DNA from: an uncultured Collinsella sp.
GTDB taxonomy: Bacteria > Actinomycetota > Coriobacteriia > Coriobacteriales > Coriobacteriaceae
Length of the DNA stretch: 64,000 bases
Assembly: GCA_900540895.1 (NCBI GenBank)
Contig: UQHV01000007.1
Span: forward strand, 32,763 to 96,762
Direction of reading: 5' to 3'
Shown: positions 8,927 to 17,060 of the stretch, piece by piece
How positions within the stretch are numbered: position 1 is the first letter of the stretch
Layout of the letters: every line of letters starts with the position of its first letter
Translations under genes and position numbers: made by a program
The notes under the pieces: generated by a model
Databases searched by the model: none
Seen by the model: the letters and a program-made list of their open reading frames with translations, nothing else
Told to the model about the DNA's origin: nothing

Positions 8927-9247
8927 CCTCAAAAGCGCCTTGAAATGTCGCGCCAGAGGAGTGAAGCCGTGGCACCCGGAATAGCCGCGCCACCCCTCCG
9001 CGAGACAAAATGATCCGTTTCCCTCCGTCCCCAAGGGACAATTTTCAAAACTACGCCGGATTACGGGGCCAGGATGCTGCAAGCCAACCATACCCTGCAT
9101 TATCAAGAAGCAATAAGCCATCTACCTGCGGGTTTAATTTCGCTATTGGCGCCATGGTCGCCAGTTGGTGATTCAGCCCCGTAAACCGGTATAGTTGCGA
9201 TTTGGTAGCATTTCCCAACACACCAAAAAGCACCGCCAAACGCAAGA

Positions 9248-9276
9248 AGCCCGACATCCGCATGGGAGATCGGGCT
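9248..9276 (-). terminator. Terminator of argS
   Basis: AGCCCGA / TCGGGCT stem. On the minus strand it is followed by TCTTG, 46 bp after the argS stop codon. Confidence 0.65.
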
Positions 9277-9322
9277 TTCAAGGCTCAGTTAAACCAAGCC
9301 CGCGCAGTCAAACGGCCAGCGC

Positions 9323-11176
9323 TTACATCTGCTCGGGAGCAGTCACGCCAACAAGGGTGAGCACCAGGGCGAGCGTCACGCGGACAGCGTCGCAGGCGGC
9401 CAGACGGGCGCGCGAGAGCTCGGGGTCGACGGGACGGCCCTCGCTCGGCAGAACCTGGCAGGCGGCGTAGAAGCTGTGGAAGTCGCCGGCGAGCTCCTCG
9501 GCAAAGTGAGTCAGGCGGAACGGGGCACGATCGCGAGCGCAGCTGGCGATGAGGTCGGTGAGCTCGTTGAGCTTACGCGAAAGGGCGAGCTCGGTCGGGT
9601 CGGTCAGCAGAGAGTAATCGACGTTCTCACCGATGGCCTTGGCGGCGACGGCCTTCATGCCCATCTCAGCGGCCTGCTCGGCGGTAACGTCTGCGGCACG
9701 ACGCAGGATGGAGCACACGCGAGCGTGAGCGTACTGCACGTAGTACACCGGGTTGGAGTTGTCGCGCTTCTTGACGGCCTCGATATCGAAGTCGACCATC
9801 TGGTTGGAGCTCTTGGAGATGAGCGTGTAGCGAGCGGCGTCGGAGCCGACCTCGTCGACGAGCTCCTGCAGGGTCACCATGGTGCCCTTGCGCTTGGACA
9901 TACGGACGGGCTTGCCGTTGCGCAGCAGATTGACGAGCTGGCCCAGCAGAACCTCAAACTTGCCGGGATAGCCAAGAGCGTCGCAGACGCAGCGGACGCG
10001 GTCGATGTAGCCGTGGTGGTCGGCGCCCCAGATGTCGATGACGTGGTCGACGCGCTGGAACTTATCCCAGTGATAGGCAACGTCGGAGGCGAAGTAGGTG
10101 TACTCGCCGTCGGACTTGATCAGGACGCGGTCCTTGTCATCGCCCAGGTCGGTGGAGCGGAACCACAGGGCGCCGTCCTTGGTGTAGAGGTAACCCATCT
10201 TGTCGAGCTTCTCAAAAGCGCGGTCGACGGCGGAGGTGCCTGCGGTCTCGCCCTCGGTGTCCTTTACGTACAGCGAGCGCTCGGAGAACCAACGATCAAA
10301 GTCGCAGTTAACGGCATGGCAAAGGTCGCGCATGTTGTCGACCATCTTTACATAGCCGCGCTCGCGGAAGCTCTCCATGCGCTCCTGCGGATCGGCGTCG
10401 ACCCACTTATCGCCGTCGGTGCGCCAGAACTCGGCGGCCTCGTCGATGATGTAGTCGCCGCCGTAGGAGTCCTTGCCCAGAGTCTCGGCAAAGTTGTCCT
10501 GATACGGATGGGTCTCGGGATGCTCGTCGTTCTCGTCGGCAACAAAGGCGTCGCGGTCGGCAATCAGCAGCTTGTGAGCCTCGTCGATATCCACGCCCTG
10601 CTTGGCGATGATGTCGGCAAGCTGCATATAGCGCGTGCTGATGGAATTGCCGAAGGTGTTCATCTGAGAGCCGTGGTCGTTGATGTAGAACTCACGCTGG
10701 ATGACGTAACCGGCGTGATCCATAACACGGCAAAGGGAGTCGCCCAGAGCGGCCCAGCGGCCATGACCGATGTGCATGGGGCCGACGGGGTTGGCGGAGA
10801 CGAACTCGACCTGGGTCTTCAGGCCGCCACCGACGTTGGACTTAGCGAAGTCCATACCCTTCTCGCGGGCCTCGCCAAAGATGGCGTTCTTGACGGCAAC
10901 GGAGAGGTAGAAGTTGATGAAGCCAGGGCCGGCGATCTCGACCTTCTCGATCGCGGGATCCTCGGGCATATGGGCGACGACGGCCTCGGCGATCTTGCGC
11001 GGGGCGCAGTGAGCCAGCTTGGCGGACTTCAAGGCCATGGTGGAGGTCCACTCGCCATGAGAAGTGTCAGCCGGTCGCTCGATAGCGCAATCGTCAAGTT
11101 CAAATGCGGAAAGGTCGCCGGCCTCCTGGGCCGCAGCAAGCGCAGCGCGTACCAGCTCTTCAATCTTCTCGGGCAT
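9323..11176 (-). CDS. argS: Arginyl-tRNA synthetase
   Basis: A class I aminoacyl-tRNA synthetase of 617 residues that charges tRNA-Arg. The N-terminal additional domain is followed by the HIGH signature in PVGPMHIGHGRWAALGD, the KMSKS-like loop VRMSKRKGT, and a C-terminal DALR anticodon-binding domain (from about YYVQYAHARVCSILRRA). The start is the ATG at 11176 with an ideal GGAGG 6 nt upstream; the longer frame to 11245 lacks a ribosome-binding site. It is transcribed alone, with a terminator on its 3' side. Confidence 0.97.
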   Translation of the reverse strand: MPEKIEELVRAALAAAQEAGDLSAFELDDCAIERPADTSHGEWTSTMALKSAKLAHCAPRKIAEAVVAHMPEDPAIEKVEIAGPGFINFYLSVAVKNAIFGEAREKGMDFAKSNVGGGLKTQVEFVSANPVGPMHIGHGRWAALGDSLCRVMDHAGYVIQREFYINDHGSQMNTFGNSISTRYMQLADIIAKQGVDIDEAHKLLIADRDAFVADENDEHPETHPYQDNFAETLGKDSYGGDYIIDEAAEFWRTDGDKWVDADPQERMESFRERGYVKMVDNMRDLCHAVNCDFDRWFSERSLYVKDTEGETAGTSAVDRAFEKLDKMGYLYTKDGALWFRSTDLGDDKDRVLIKSDGEYTYFASDVAYHWDKFQRVDHVIDIWGADHHGYIDRVRCVCDALGYPGKFEVLLGQLVNLLRNGKPVRMSKRKGTMVTLQELVDEVGSDAARYTLISKSSNQMVDFDIEAVKKRDNSNPVYYVQYAHARVCSILRRAADVTAEQAAEMGMKAVAAKAIGENVDYSLLTDPTELALSRKLNELTDLIASCARDRAPFRLTHFAEELAGDFHSFYAACQVLPSEGRPVDPELSRARLAACDAVRVTLALVLTLVGVTAPEQM

Positions 11177-11518
11177 AGATCCTCCTTGTGTTAAAGCCCC
11201 CGAGCTCTTGGTCACTCGTAGGGCAAAAGCCAGAGTTTGTAGCACTCTATCACAAGCTGTAACTACTGTCGCAGGGTAAAGCTAATAGATATTGCATATG
11301 CACAAAAATGACTACCGCTCTTGCGCAGCTGTACAAAGTTGGCGGTTTGCCTGCAGTTTATACACGTTCTAGAAATGCATAAACGTATGAATAAGCCGTT
11401 CTATATATCGAATACTCTAACCTATCAGAGTTGTGTGCTTTTCCTGCATAAAGTAATGGTTTGCGCACGTCAGCGTGGTATTCTTAACATACGCAAATTC
11501 GTATAAGTTGGAGGTAGC
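11177..11518. other. Divergent promoter region argS/carD
   Basis: A 342-bp AT-rich gap between two divergent genes. It should hold both promoters and the carD ribosome-binding site (TTGGAGG, 11509-11515). Several AT-rich hexamers are present, but none gives a clear -35/-10 pair with 16-18 bp spacing. No gene or structured RNA recognised. Confidence 0.5.
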
Positions 11519-12004
11519 ATGTTCTCAATCGGTCAACACGTCATTCATCCGGGTCAGGGAGTCTGCACCGTCGTCGGCTTTAGGGACGACACGCCGCAGC
11601 CCATGTTGCTGCTCGAGACCAAGCAGGGACATGCGCAGACGATTCTCATGTACCCCGTGGCGCAGGCCGACCGTCTGCATGCCGCCATCTCCCAGCAAGA
11701 TGCCGAGCACCTGCTGAGCCACTACGACGAGCTGGAGTGCGACACCTTTACCGAACGCAACAGCTCGCTCGAGGAGACACACTTTAAGCAGCAGCTCAAG
11801 CTGGGCGCGCCCGAGACGGTTCGCGTGGCAAAAACCATGATGCACCGTATTCGCCAGGCCGAGGAAGCAGATAAAAAGCCCAGCTCCTACTACATGCGTG
11901 TGCTCAAGGAGGCCAAGCGTCGCTCCATTGAGGAGTTCGCCGTGGCCCTGGGCGTCACCGAAGAGGCCGCCGAAGCCCGTCTAGCCCAAGCCGCCCTCAA
12001 CTAA
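11519..12004 (+). CDS. CarD-family transcriptional regulator
   Basis: A 161-residue protein with the N-terminal CarD/TRCF RNA-polymerase-interaction domain (FSIGQHVIHPGQGVCTVVG at the start) and a C-terminal helical DNA-binding region (KPSSYYMRVLKEAKRRSIEEFA). CarD/CdnL proteins bind the RNA polymerase beta subunit and stabilise open promoter complexes, especially at rRNA promoters. The length is normal. A strong TTGGAGG lies 4 nt before the ATG. A hairpin repeat with a T run follows 12 bp after the stop. Confidence 0.9.
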   Translation: MFSIGQHVIHPGQGVCTVVGFRDDTPQPMLLLETKQGHAQTILMYPVAQADRLHAAISQQDAEHLLSHYDELECDTFTERNSSLEETHFKQQLKLGAPETVRVAKTMMHRIRQAEEADKKPSSYYMRVLKEAKRRSIEEFAVALGVTEEAAEARLAQAALN

Positions 12005-12016
12005 CCTGCCCACGCC

Positions 12017-12060
12017 AAAACCACCGCAAAGGGGACAGGCACCTTTGTGGTGGTTTTTTT
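12017..12060. repeat. ACCACC(A/G)CAAAGG hairpin repeat, copy 1
   Basis: AAAACCACCGCAAAGG, loop GGACAGGCA, then the complementary arm CCTTTGTGGTGG and seven T residues. It starts 12 bp after the carD stop codon and has the form of an intrinsic terminator. One of eight copies in the window that share both stem and loop. Confidence 0.85.
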
Positions 12061-12121
12061 CGTTCCAGTCGTTCTAGTAGTATTCATTCTTAGCGATACC
12101 TACGAGCACAAGGAGTTTTTT

Positions 12122-12721
12122 ATGGCAGAGCCGCTTTCCGCCGGAATCACCCGCGACCGTGCGTTCGAATTGCTCAACGAGCACAACAAGGACCCGTTCC
12201 ATATCACGCACGGCGAGACGGTCGAGGGCACCATGCGCTACTTTGCACGCGAGTTCGACCCCGAGAACGAGGAGTTTTGGGGCATCGTCGGCCTGCTGCA
12301 CGACCTGGATTGGGAGGAACATGAGGATGACCCCATGAACCACACCATCTATGCGGCCGAGATCCTCGAGGGCGAGGGCGCCTCTCCCGAGCTCATCCGC
12401 GCCATCCAGACGCACACGTCCGATTTCAACTCTTCGCTGCCCAAGCCCGAGCTGCAGATGGAAAAGATCCTGTTTGCCTGCGACGAGCTCACCGGCCTGA
12501 TCGGCGCCGCCGTCATCATGCGCCCGAGCAAGAGCGTCATGGACTTTACGACCAAGTCGCTCAAGAAAAAGTTCAAGGACAAGCGCTTTGCCGCCGGCTG
12601 CTCGCGCGACGTAATTACGCAGGGCGCCGAGATGCTGGGCTGGGAGCTCCCCGAGCTCTTCGACCGTACCATCGCGGCCATGCAATCCTTCGCGCCCGAT
12701 CGCGATACCTTCCAGGCCTAA
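12122..12721 (+). CDS. HD-domain hydrolase
   Basis: A 199-residue protein with an HD metal-dependent phosphohydrolase core: His in MRYFAREF, then the H60-D61 doublet in GLLHDLDWEEH, HTIYAAEIL, and the later IQTHTSDF histidine. HDIG proteins of this size hydrolyse phosphomonoesters or nucleotides; the substrate is not evident. I chose the ATG at 12122, which has AAGGAG 6 nt upstream; the ORF can be extended 25 residues upstream but that part is noncoding repeat sequence. A repeat hairpin follows directly. Confidence 0.8.
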   Translation: MAEPLSAGITRDRAFELLNEHNKDPFHITHGETVEGTMRYFAREFDPENEEFWGIVGLLHDLDWEEHEDDPMNHTIYAAEILEGEGASPELIRAIQTHTSDFNSSLPKPELQMEKILFACDELTGLIGAAVIMRPSKSVMDFTTKSLKKKFKDKRFAAGCSRDVITQGAEMLGWELPELFDRTIAAMQSFAPDRDTFQA

Positions 12722-12725
12722 CATT

Positions 12726-12766
12726 AAAACCACCACAAAGGAGACAGGCACCTTTGTGGTGGTTTT
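12726..12766. repeat. ACCACCACAAAGG hairpin repeat, copy 2
   Basis: AAAACCACCACAAAGG / CCTTTGTGGTGGTTTT with loop AGACAGGCA. It lies between the convergent HD-domain gene and proA and probably terminates both. Confidence 0.85.
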
Positions 12767-12780
12767 CGTTTACGAGAGGT

Positions 12781-14067
12781 TTAGGGACGGACCTGGCCGG
12801 TGCCGCGGAGCTTGTATTTGTAGGTGGTGAGGGCCTCGGCGGCAAAGGGGCCGCGGGCGTGGAGCTTTTGGGTTGAGATGCCAATCTCGGCGCCCAGGCC
12901 AAACTCGCCGCCGTCAGTGAAGCGCGTGCTGGCGTTGGCGTACACGGCCGAGGCATCGACCGCATCCAGGAAGCGCTCGCAGGCGTCCGCGTCCTCGGCG
13001 ATGATGGCCTCGGAATGCATGGTGCCGTAGCGGTTGATGTGCGCGATGGCCTCGCCCTCGTTCGCCACGACCTTCACGCTCATCTCGAGCGCCAGATACT
13101 CGCGGCCCCAGTCCTCCTTAGTTGCGGCAACAAAGTCATCACCCTCGGTAAGACCGGCATCGACGCACGCGGCGCACGTGGCATCGTCACCGTGAATCAG
13201 TACACCGTGGTCGTGCAGCACGGCCACGACCGCAGGCAAAAACGAATCTGCCACGGCGCGGTCGACCAGCAGCGACTCAGCGGCATTGCACACGCCCACG
13301 CGCTGGGTCTTGGCATTGACGATAATGTTGAGTGCCTTATCAAAGTCGGCGGATTCATGCACGTAGATGTGGCAGTTACCTGTACCCGTCTCGATCACCG
13401 GCACAAGCGACTCGCGCACGCAGCGCTGGATCAGGCCCGCACCGCCACGCGGAATGAGCACGTCGACGATGCCGCGGAGCTTCATGAGCTCGCCGGTTGC
13501 CTCGCGGTCGGTAGACTCGATCATCGAGACGGCCTCGCGCGGGAAACCCTGTGCCTCGAGGGCATCGGCCAGCAGCTCGGTAATCATGGCGCACGAGTGA
13601 TAGGCCAGCGAACCGCCGCGCAGAATGCAGGCGTTGCCGGTACGAATGCAGATGCCCGCGGCATCTGCCGTCACGTTGGGACGAGCCTCATACACCATGG
13701 CGACCAAGCCCAGCGGCACGCTCACGCGGGTCAGGTCCACACCGCTTGCAAGCACGCGGTGATCGAGCACACGGCCGACGGGGTCGGGCAGCTCGGCGAG
13801 CTTCTCCAAACCGGCGGCCATACCCTCGATGCGCTCGGGCGTCAGCAGTAAGCGGTCGAGGAGCCCCGCCGAGGTGCCTGCATCACGCGCAGCAGACATA
13901 TCGAGCTCATTGGCGGCAACGATGGAATCGACGCCGTCGCGCAGCGCCGCGGCCATGGCGCGTACGGCCTCCTGGCGCTGGGCATCGCTCGCCGTGGCAA
14001 GCGCACCCGAAGCTGCCTTGGCCTCGACGGCAAGATCGTGAACGTAGCTGGCTATATCGACCGACAT
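12781..14067 (-). CDS. proA: Gamma-glutamyl phosphate reductase
   Basis: The second enzyme of proline synthesis: NADPH-dependent reduction of gamma-glutamyl phosphate to glutamate semialdehyde. The 428-residue length is normal. The aldehyde-dehydrogenase fold is recognisable from VPLGLVAMVYEARPNVTADA, the ETGTGNCHIYV segment, and the catalytic cysteine in QRVGVCNAAESLLV. Its partner proB is 1.8 kb away on the same strand, with a convergent-facing peptidase gene in between, so the two are not in one simple operon. A repeat hairpin at 12726-12766 sits just past its stop. Confidence 0.96.
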   Translation of the reverse strand: MSVDIASYVHDLAVEAKAASGALATASDAQRQEAVRAMAAALRDGVDSIVAANELDMSAARDAGTSAGLLDRLLLTPERIEGMAAGLEKLAELPDPVGRVLDHRVLASGVDLTRVSVPLGLVAMVYEARPNVTADAAGICIRTGNACILRGGSLAYHSCAMITELLADALEAQGFPREAVSMIESTDREATGELMKLRGIVDVLIPRGGAGLIQRCVRESLVPVIETGTGNCHIYVHESADFDKALNIIVNAKTQRVGVCNAAESLLVDRAVADSFLPAVVAVLHDHGVLIHGDDATCAACVDAGLTEGDDFVAATKEDWGREYLALEMSVKVVANEGEAIAHINRYGTMHSEAIIAEDADACERFLDAVDASAVYANASTRFTDGGEFGLGAEIGISTQKLHARGPFAAEALTTYKYKLRGTGQVRP

Positions 14068-14180
14068 GGACGGCCCTTTCTCTTAGATGTTTGCCCACCA
14101 TGGTAGCCGATTTGCACGCATCCTCGCCGACGGCGGTAGAATTGGTCAACCCGAAACACCGCAACGAATGGAAGCATCAC

Positions 14181-15599
14181 ATGGCGCTCATCACTTCGTA
14201 CCACGTCCCCGGCCTGTATGTCGAGGACCACAGCATCGACGTCCCCCTCGACTGGCGCGGCCTGGAGCCCATGCTTTTGGCCGTCGGCAGCACTATGCGC
14301 CGCGGCGCCATGCCGGCACCCATCGCCGGCGCACCCGAGAGCATCAAGCTTTTCTACCGCGTGATTTGCGCACCCGACCGCATCAACGACGATCTGCCGC
14401 TCCTCCTCTTTTTGCAGGGCGGCCCCGGCGGCGAAAGCCCGCGCCCACTGTCGCCCACAAGCGATGGCTGGATCGAGGAGGCCGTCAAGCATTTCCGTGT
14501 CGTGCTGCCCGACCAGCGCGGCACCGGGCGCAGCAGCTGTGTTGACGGGCGCACGATTACCGCCTTGGGCGATCGCGCCGAGGCAGCAGGAGCCAATGCG
14601 GCCCGCTCGCAGGCGGATTTCCTTAAGCGCCACCTCGCCAGCTCCATCGTGCGCGATTTTGAGTACCTGCGCCTTGTGGGCTTTGGCGGCAAGCCCTGGG
14701 CCACACTCGGGCAGAGCTACGGCGGCTTTTTGACGTTGAGCTATCTATCGCTTTTCCCCGAGGGCGTAACGGCAAGCTTTACCTGCGGCGGCATTCCGCA
14801 CGTGCCAGCACGTGCCAGCGAGGTCTACGCGCACACCTTCCCGCGCATGGCGGCCAAGACCCAGCAGTATTACGACCGCTACCCCGCCGACGTTGAGCGC
14901 GTGGCTGCGCTGGCCGATGCGATCGAGGAGCAAAAGCCCGCGTTGCCCGACGGCTCGCCGATGACGGTCGAGCGCCTGCAGCTCATGGGCAGCGACTTTG
15001 GCATGAAGCCGAGCTTTGAGCGCATGCACTGGATTATCGACCACGCGTTTGTTGATGGCGACGGTACACTGAGCTGCGGTTCCTCGGTATCCGACAGCTT
15101 TTTGATGCGCACCTTCGAGCGCACCAACACGCGTACAAACCCGCTGTACTGGACGCTGCAGGAGTTCATCTACGCCGATGGCGACACCATGCCCATCCGC
15201 TGGGCCGCGGCAGAAGAGAAGGCGCACCGCGCCGAGTTCGACACGTTCGCGCGCCCGCTCATGTTTACCGGCGAGGCCATGTTCCCGTGGATGTTTGAGC
15301 AGATGCCCGAGCTTAAGCCCTTTAAGCCCGCGATGGATCTGCTGATGGAAGACACCAGCTGGGACAAGATCTACGACCCGCAGCGCCTGGCATGCAACGA
15401 GGTGCCACTCCAGGCAGCCGTGTACTTCGATGACATGTACGTGGATTCGGGCCTGCAGCTCGATACGCTCGGCCGCGTGGGCAACTCGCATGCCTGGGTG
15501 ACCAACGAGTTTGAGCACGATGGTCTGCACGGCAGCGTGGTGTTCAAGCACCTCTTCGACGAAGCCCTCAATCGCGGAGACCTGCGCCAGATCTTCTAG
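14181..15599 (+). CDS. Alpha/beta hydrolase, proline iminopeptidase-like (S33)
   Basis: A 472-residue serine hydrolase. It has the HGGPG-like oxyanion segment FLQGGPGGESPRP, the DQRGTGRSS motif typical of prolyl aminopeptidases, and the nucleophile elbow GQSYGG. S33 peptidases remove N-terminal proline from peptides. The frame is open further upstream but overlaps proA, so I place the start at the ATG at 14181, with GGAAG 6 nt upstream. It sits between proA and proB on the opposite strand, which fits a link to proline supply. Specificity for proline is a family-level inference. Confidence 0.8.
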   Translation: MALITSYHVPGLYVEDHSIDVPLDWRGLEPMLLAVGSTMRRGAMPAPIAGAPESIKLFYRVICAPDRINDDLPLLLFLQGGPGGESPRPLSPTSDGWIEEAVKHFRVVLPDQRGTGRSSCVDGRTITALGDRAEAAGANAARSQADFLKRHLASSIVRDFEYLRLVGFGGKPWATLGQSYGGFLTLSYLSLFPEGVTASFTCGGIPHVPARASEVYAHTFPRMAAKTQQYYDRYPADVERVAALADAIEEQKPALPDGSPMTVERLQLMGSDFGMKPSFERMHWIIDHAFVDGDGTLSCGSSVSDSFLMRTFERTNTRTNPLYWTLQEFIYADGDTMPIRWAAAEEKAHRAEFDTFARPLMFTGEAMFPWMFEQMPELKPFKPAMDLLMEDTSWDKIYDPQRLACNEVPLQAAVYFDDMYVDSGLQLDTLGRVGNSHAWVTNEFEHDGLHGSVVFKHLFDEALNRGDLRQIF

Positions 15600-15600
15600 C

Positions 15601-15649
15601 AAAGGAGTGTCCCCACCTGCCGGCACAAAAGGAACGCCCCCAAGTGCCA
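15601..15649. repeat. GGAGTGTCCC/GGAACG(T/C)CCCC repeat copy
   Basis: AAGGAGTGTCCCC, a TGCCGGCA core, then GGAACGCCCCCAAGTGCC. It starts right after the hydrolase stop codon. Closely related copies are at 28421-28470 and 53561-53610. Confidence 0.75.
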
Positions 15650-15738
15650 AGTTAATGAAGTCATTGTAGAAAGAGGACGGAAAGCGAAAACGCCCCTAAG
15701 CGAGTGGCTTTAAATCGTAGGTCGAACAAAAGAAGCGA

Positions 15739-15838
15739 GCGCCGCCCAGAGCGAACAAGTTGGCATGAAAAAGGCGAGGCATAGACCTGATGGTCATGCC
15801 TCGCCTTTTGAATGACAAATTGTCGCTCTGGGCGGCGC
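15739..15838. repeat. Nested palindrome between convergent genes
   Basis: The outer arms (15739-15758 and 15820-15838; GCGCCGCCCAGAGCG core, one inserted base) enclose an independent inner hairpin (15769-15782 / 15796-15809; AAAAGGCGAGGCAT / ATGCCTCGCCTTTT). The inner part alone looks like a bidirectional terminator for the hydrolase (+) and proB (-). The same two-tier design recurs at 52752-52878. Confidence 0.8.
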
Positions 15839-15852
15839 GCAGCGTCGACCCG

Positions 15853-16980
15853 TTAGGCGAAGACGATCAAATTATCTCGATGGATCGCGGGCTTCTCGGA
15901 CAGGTCTGCCAGCAGACGGTTGCCGGCAATCTGGTCCTGGCGGCGTCCTGCCGCAAGTTCCAGCACGTCCGAATCGGCTTCGGCGATACCACGGGCGACA
16001 ACCATACCGCTCGGGTCGCACACGTCGAGCACATCACCCTCGGCAAACTGGCCATCGACCTCGCGAATACCCACCGCAAGCAAGGAAGAACCACGGCTGA
16101 CCAGCGCCTTCGCGGCGCCGTCATCGACCGTCACCGAGCCATGCGCCTTGTCGCCCAGTGCGATCCACAGCTTACGGGGCGCAATGTCCAGACGCTCCGC
16201 CGGCGGATCGAACAGCGTACCCACGCTCTCTCCGCGGGCGAGGCGCACGAGCGCATCGGGCTCCTCGCCCGAGCAGATCACGCTCTGAATGCCCGCCGTC
16301 ATCAGAATGCGGCTCGCGCGAATCTTGGTAATCATGCCGCCCGTGCCCACCGATGTGGAAGAATCGCCCGCCGAGGCGATAATCTTGGCATCGATCTTAT
16401 GCACGACCGGAACGAACTCGGCCGTGGGGTCCTCGTGCGGATTGGCGGTATAGAGGCCATCGATGTCCGAGAGCGTCACGCACAGATCGGCAGAAACCAG
16501 GCAGCTCACAAGCGCCGCCAGCGTGTCGTTGTCGCCAAACTTGATCTCGTCGACGGTAACGGTATCGTTCTCGTTGACAACCGGCACCACGCCAAGCTCC
16601 ACCAGTCGCAGCAGGGCGTCGCGCGCGTGCAGGTAGGACGTGCGGCGGGCCGTATCGTGGCGCGTGAGCAGCACGAGCGAGGTGAGCAGGTCGCGCGCAT
16701 GGAACTCCTCGTCGTAGGCCGACGAGATGATGCACTGACCGGCCGAGGCGCAGGCCTGCAGGCTCGGCAGGTCACCGACCGGCTTGCGGTCGAAGCCCAG
16801 CACGGGATAGCCGCAGGCGATAGCGCCCGAGCTCACCACGACCAGGCGCCAGCCGAGCTTGCGCAGGGCTGCGGCCTGGTCGGCAAGCCCGCCGATAAAG
16901 GCACGGTTGACCTTGCCGTCGGCGCCCACCACCGTGGACGAACCGATCTTTACCACCATCGTTTTATAAGAAGTCGTCAT
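15853..16980 (-). CDS. proB: Glutamate 5-kinase
   Basis: The first, feedback-controlled step of proline synthesis: ATP-dependent phosphorylation of the glutamate gamma-carboxylate. The 375-residue protein has the N-terminal amino-acid-kinase domain (MVVKIGSSTVV, VVVSSGAIACG, TGGMITKIRAS) and a C-terminal PUA domain (about residues 280-365) as in most bacterial ProB. The start is the ATG at 16980; an alternative ATG seven codons in is possible. It follows pncB on the same strand after 80 bp and might be cotranscribed with it. Confidence 0.96.
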   Translation of the reverse strand: MTTSYKTMVVKIGSSTVVGADGKVNRAFIGGLADQAAALRKLGWRLVVVSSGAIACGYPVLGFDRKPVGDLPSLQACASAGQCIISSAYDEEFHARDLLTSLVLLTRHDTARRTSYLHARDALLRLVELGVVPVVNENDTVTVDEIKFGDNDTLAALVSCLVSADLCVTLSDIDGLYTANPHEDPTAEFVPVVHKIDAKIIASAGDSSTSVGTGGMITKIRASRILMTAGIQSVICSGEEPDALVRLARGESVGTLFDPPAERLDIAPRKLWIALGDKAHGSVTVDDGAAKALVSRGSSLLAVGIREVDGQFAEGDVLDVCDPSGMVVARGIAEADSDVLELAAGRRQDQIAGNRLLADLSEKPAIHRDNLIVFA

Positions 16981-17060
16981 ACGTCAAACCAATCAACTGT
17001 TCAGCGAACCGGCGAGCTGGCGGCCGAGGGAACGCGATTCGCCCCTGCCGCCCAAGTCCA

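Larger units (their letters stand above)
8705..9322. other. 618-bp gap between argS and rho
   Basis: No convincing gene: the short ORFs here lack good ribosome-binding sites and coding composition. It holds the rho promoter and leader (near 8705-8880), a degenerate copy of the GGGGACGTTC/GGGACACTC repeat at 8884-8926, and the argS terminator at 9248-9276. The segment 8960-9180 has no feature I can name. Confidence 0.5.

Noticed and set aside
6716..9013. A 765-codon ORF on the plus strand opposite rho
   Set aside because: It is the antisense of a high-GC gene; its Gly/Leu/Arg-rich product has no domain and no ribosome-binding site, whereas rho is certain.
9476..11194. A 572-codon ORF opposite argS
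   Set aside because: Antisense shadow of argS; composition (Val/Gly/Asp-rich) follows from its codons.
13746..14180. N-terminal extension of the S33 hydrolase frame into proA
   Set aside because: It overlaps proA on the other strand, is Arg/Pro-rich, and the ATG at 14181 begins a normal family N terminus.
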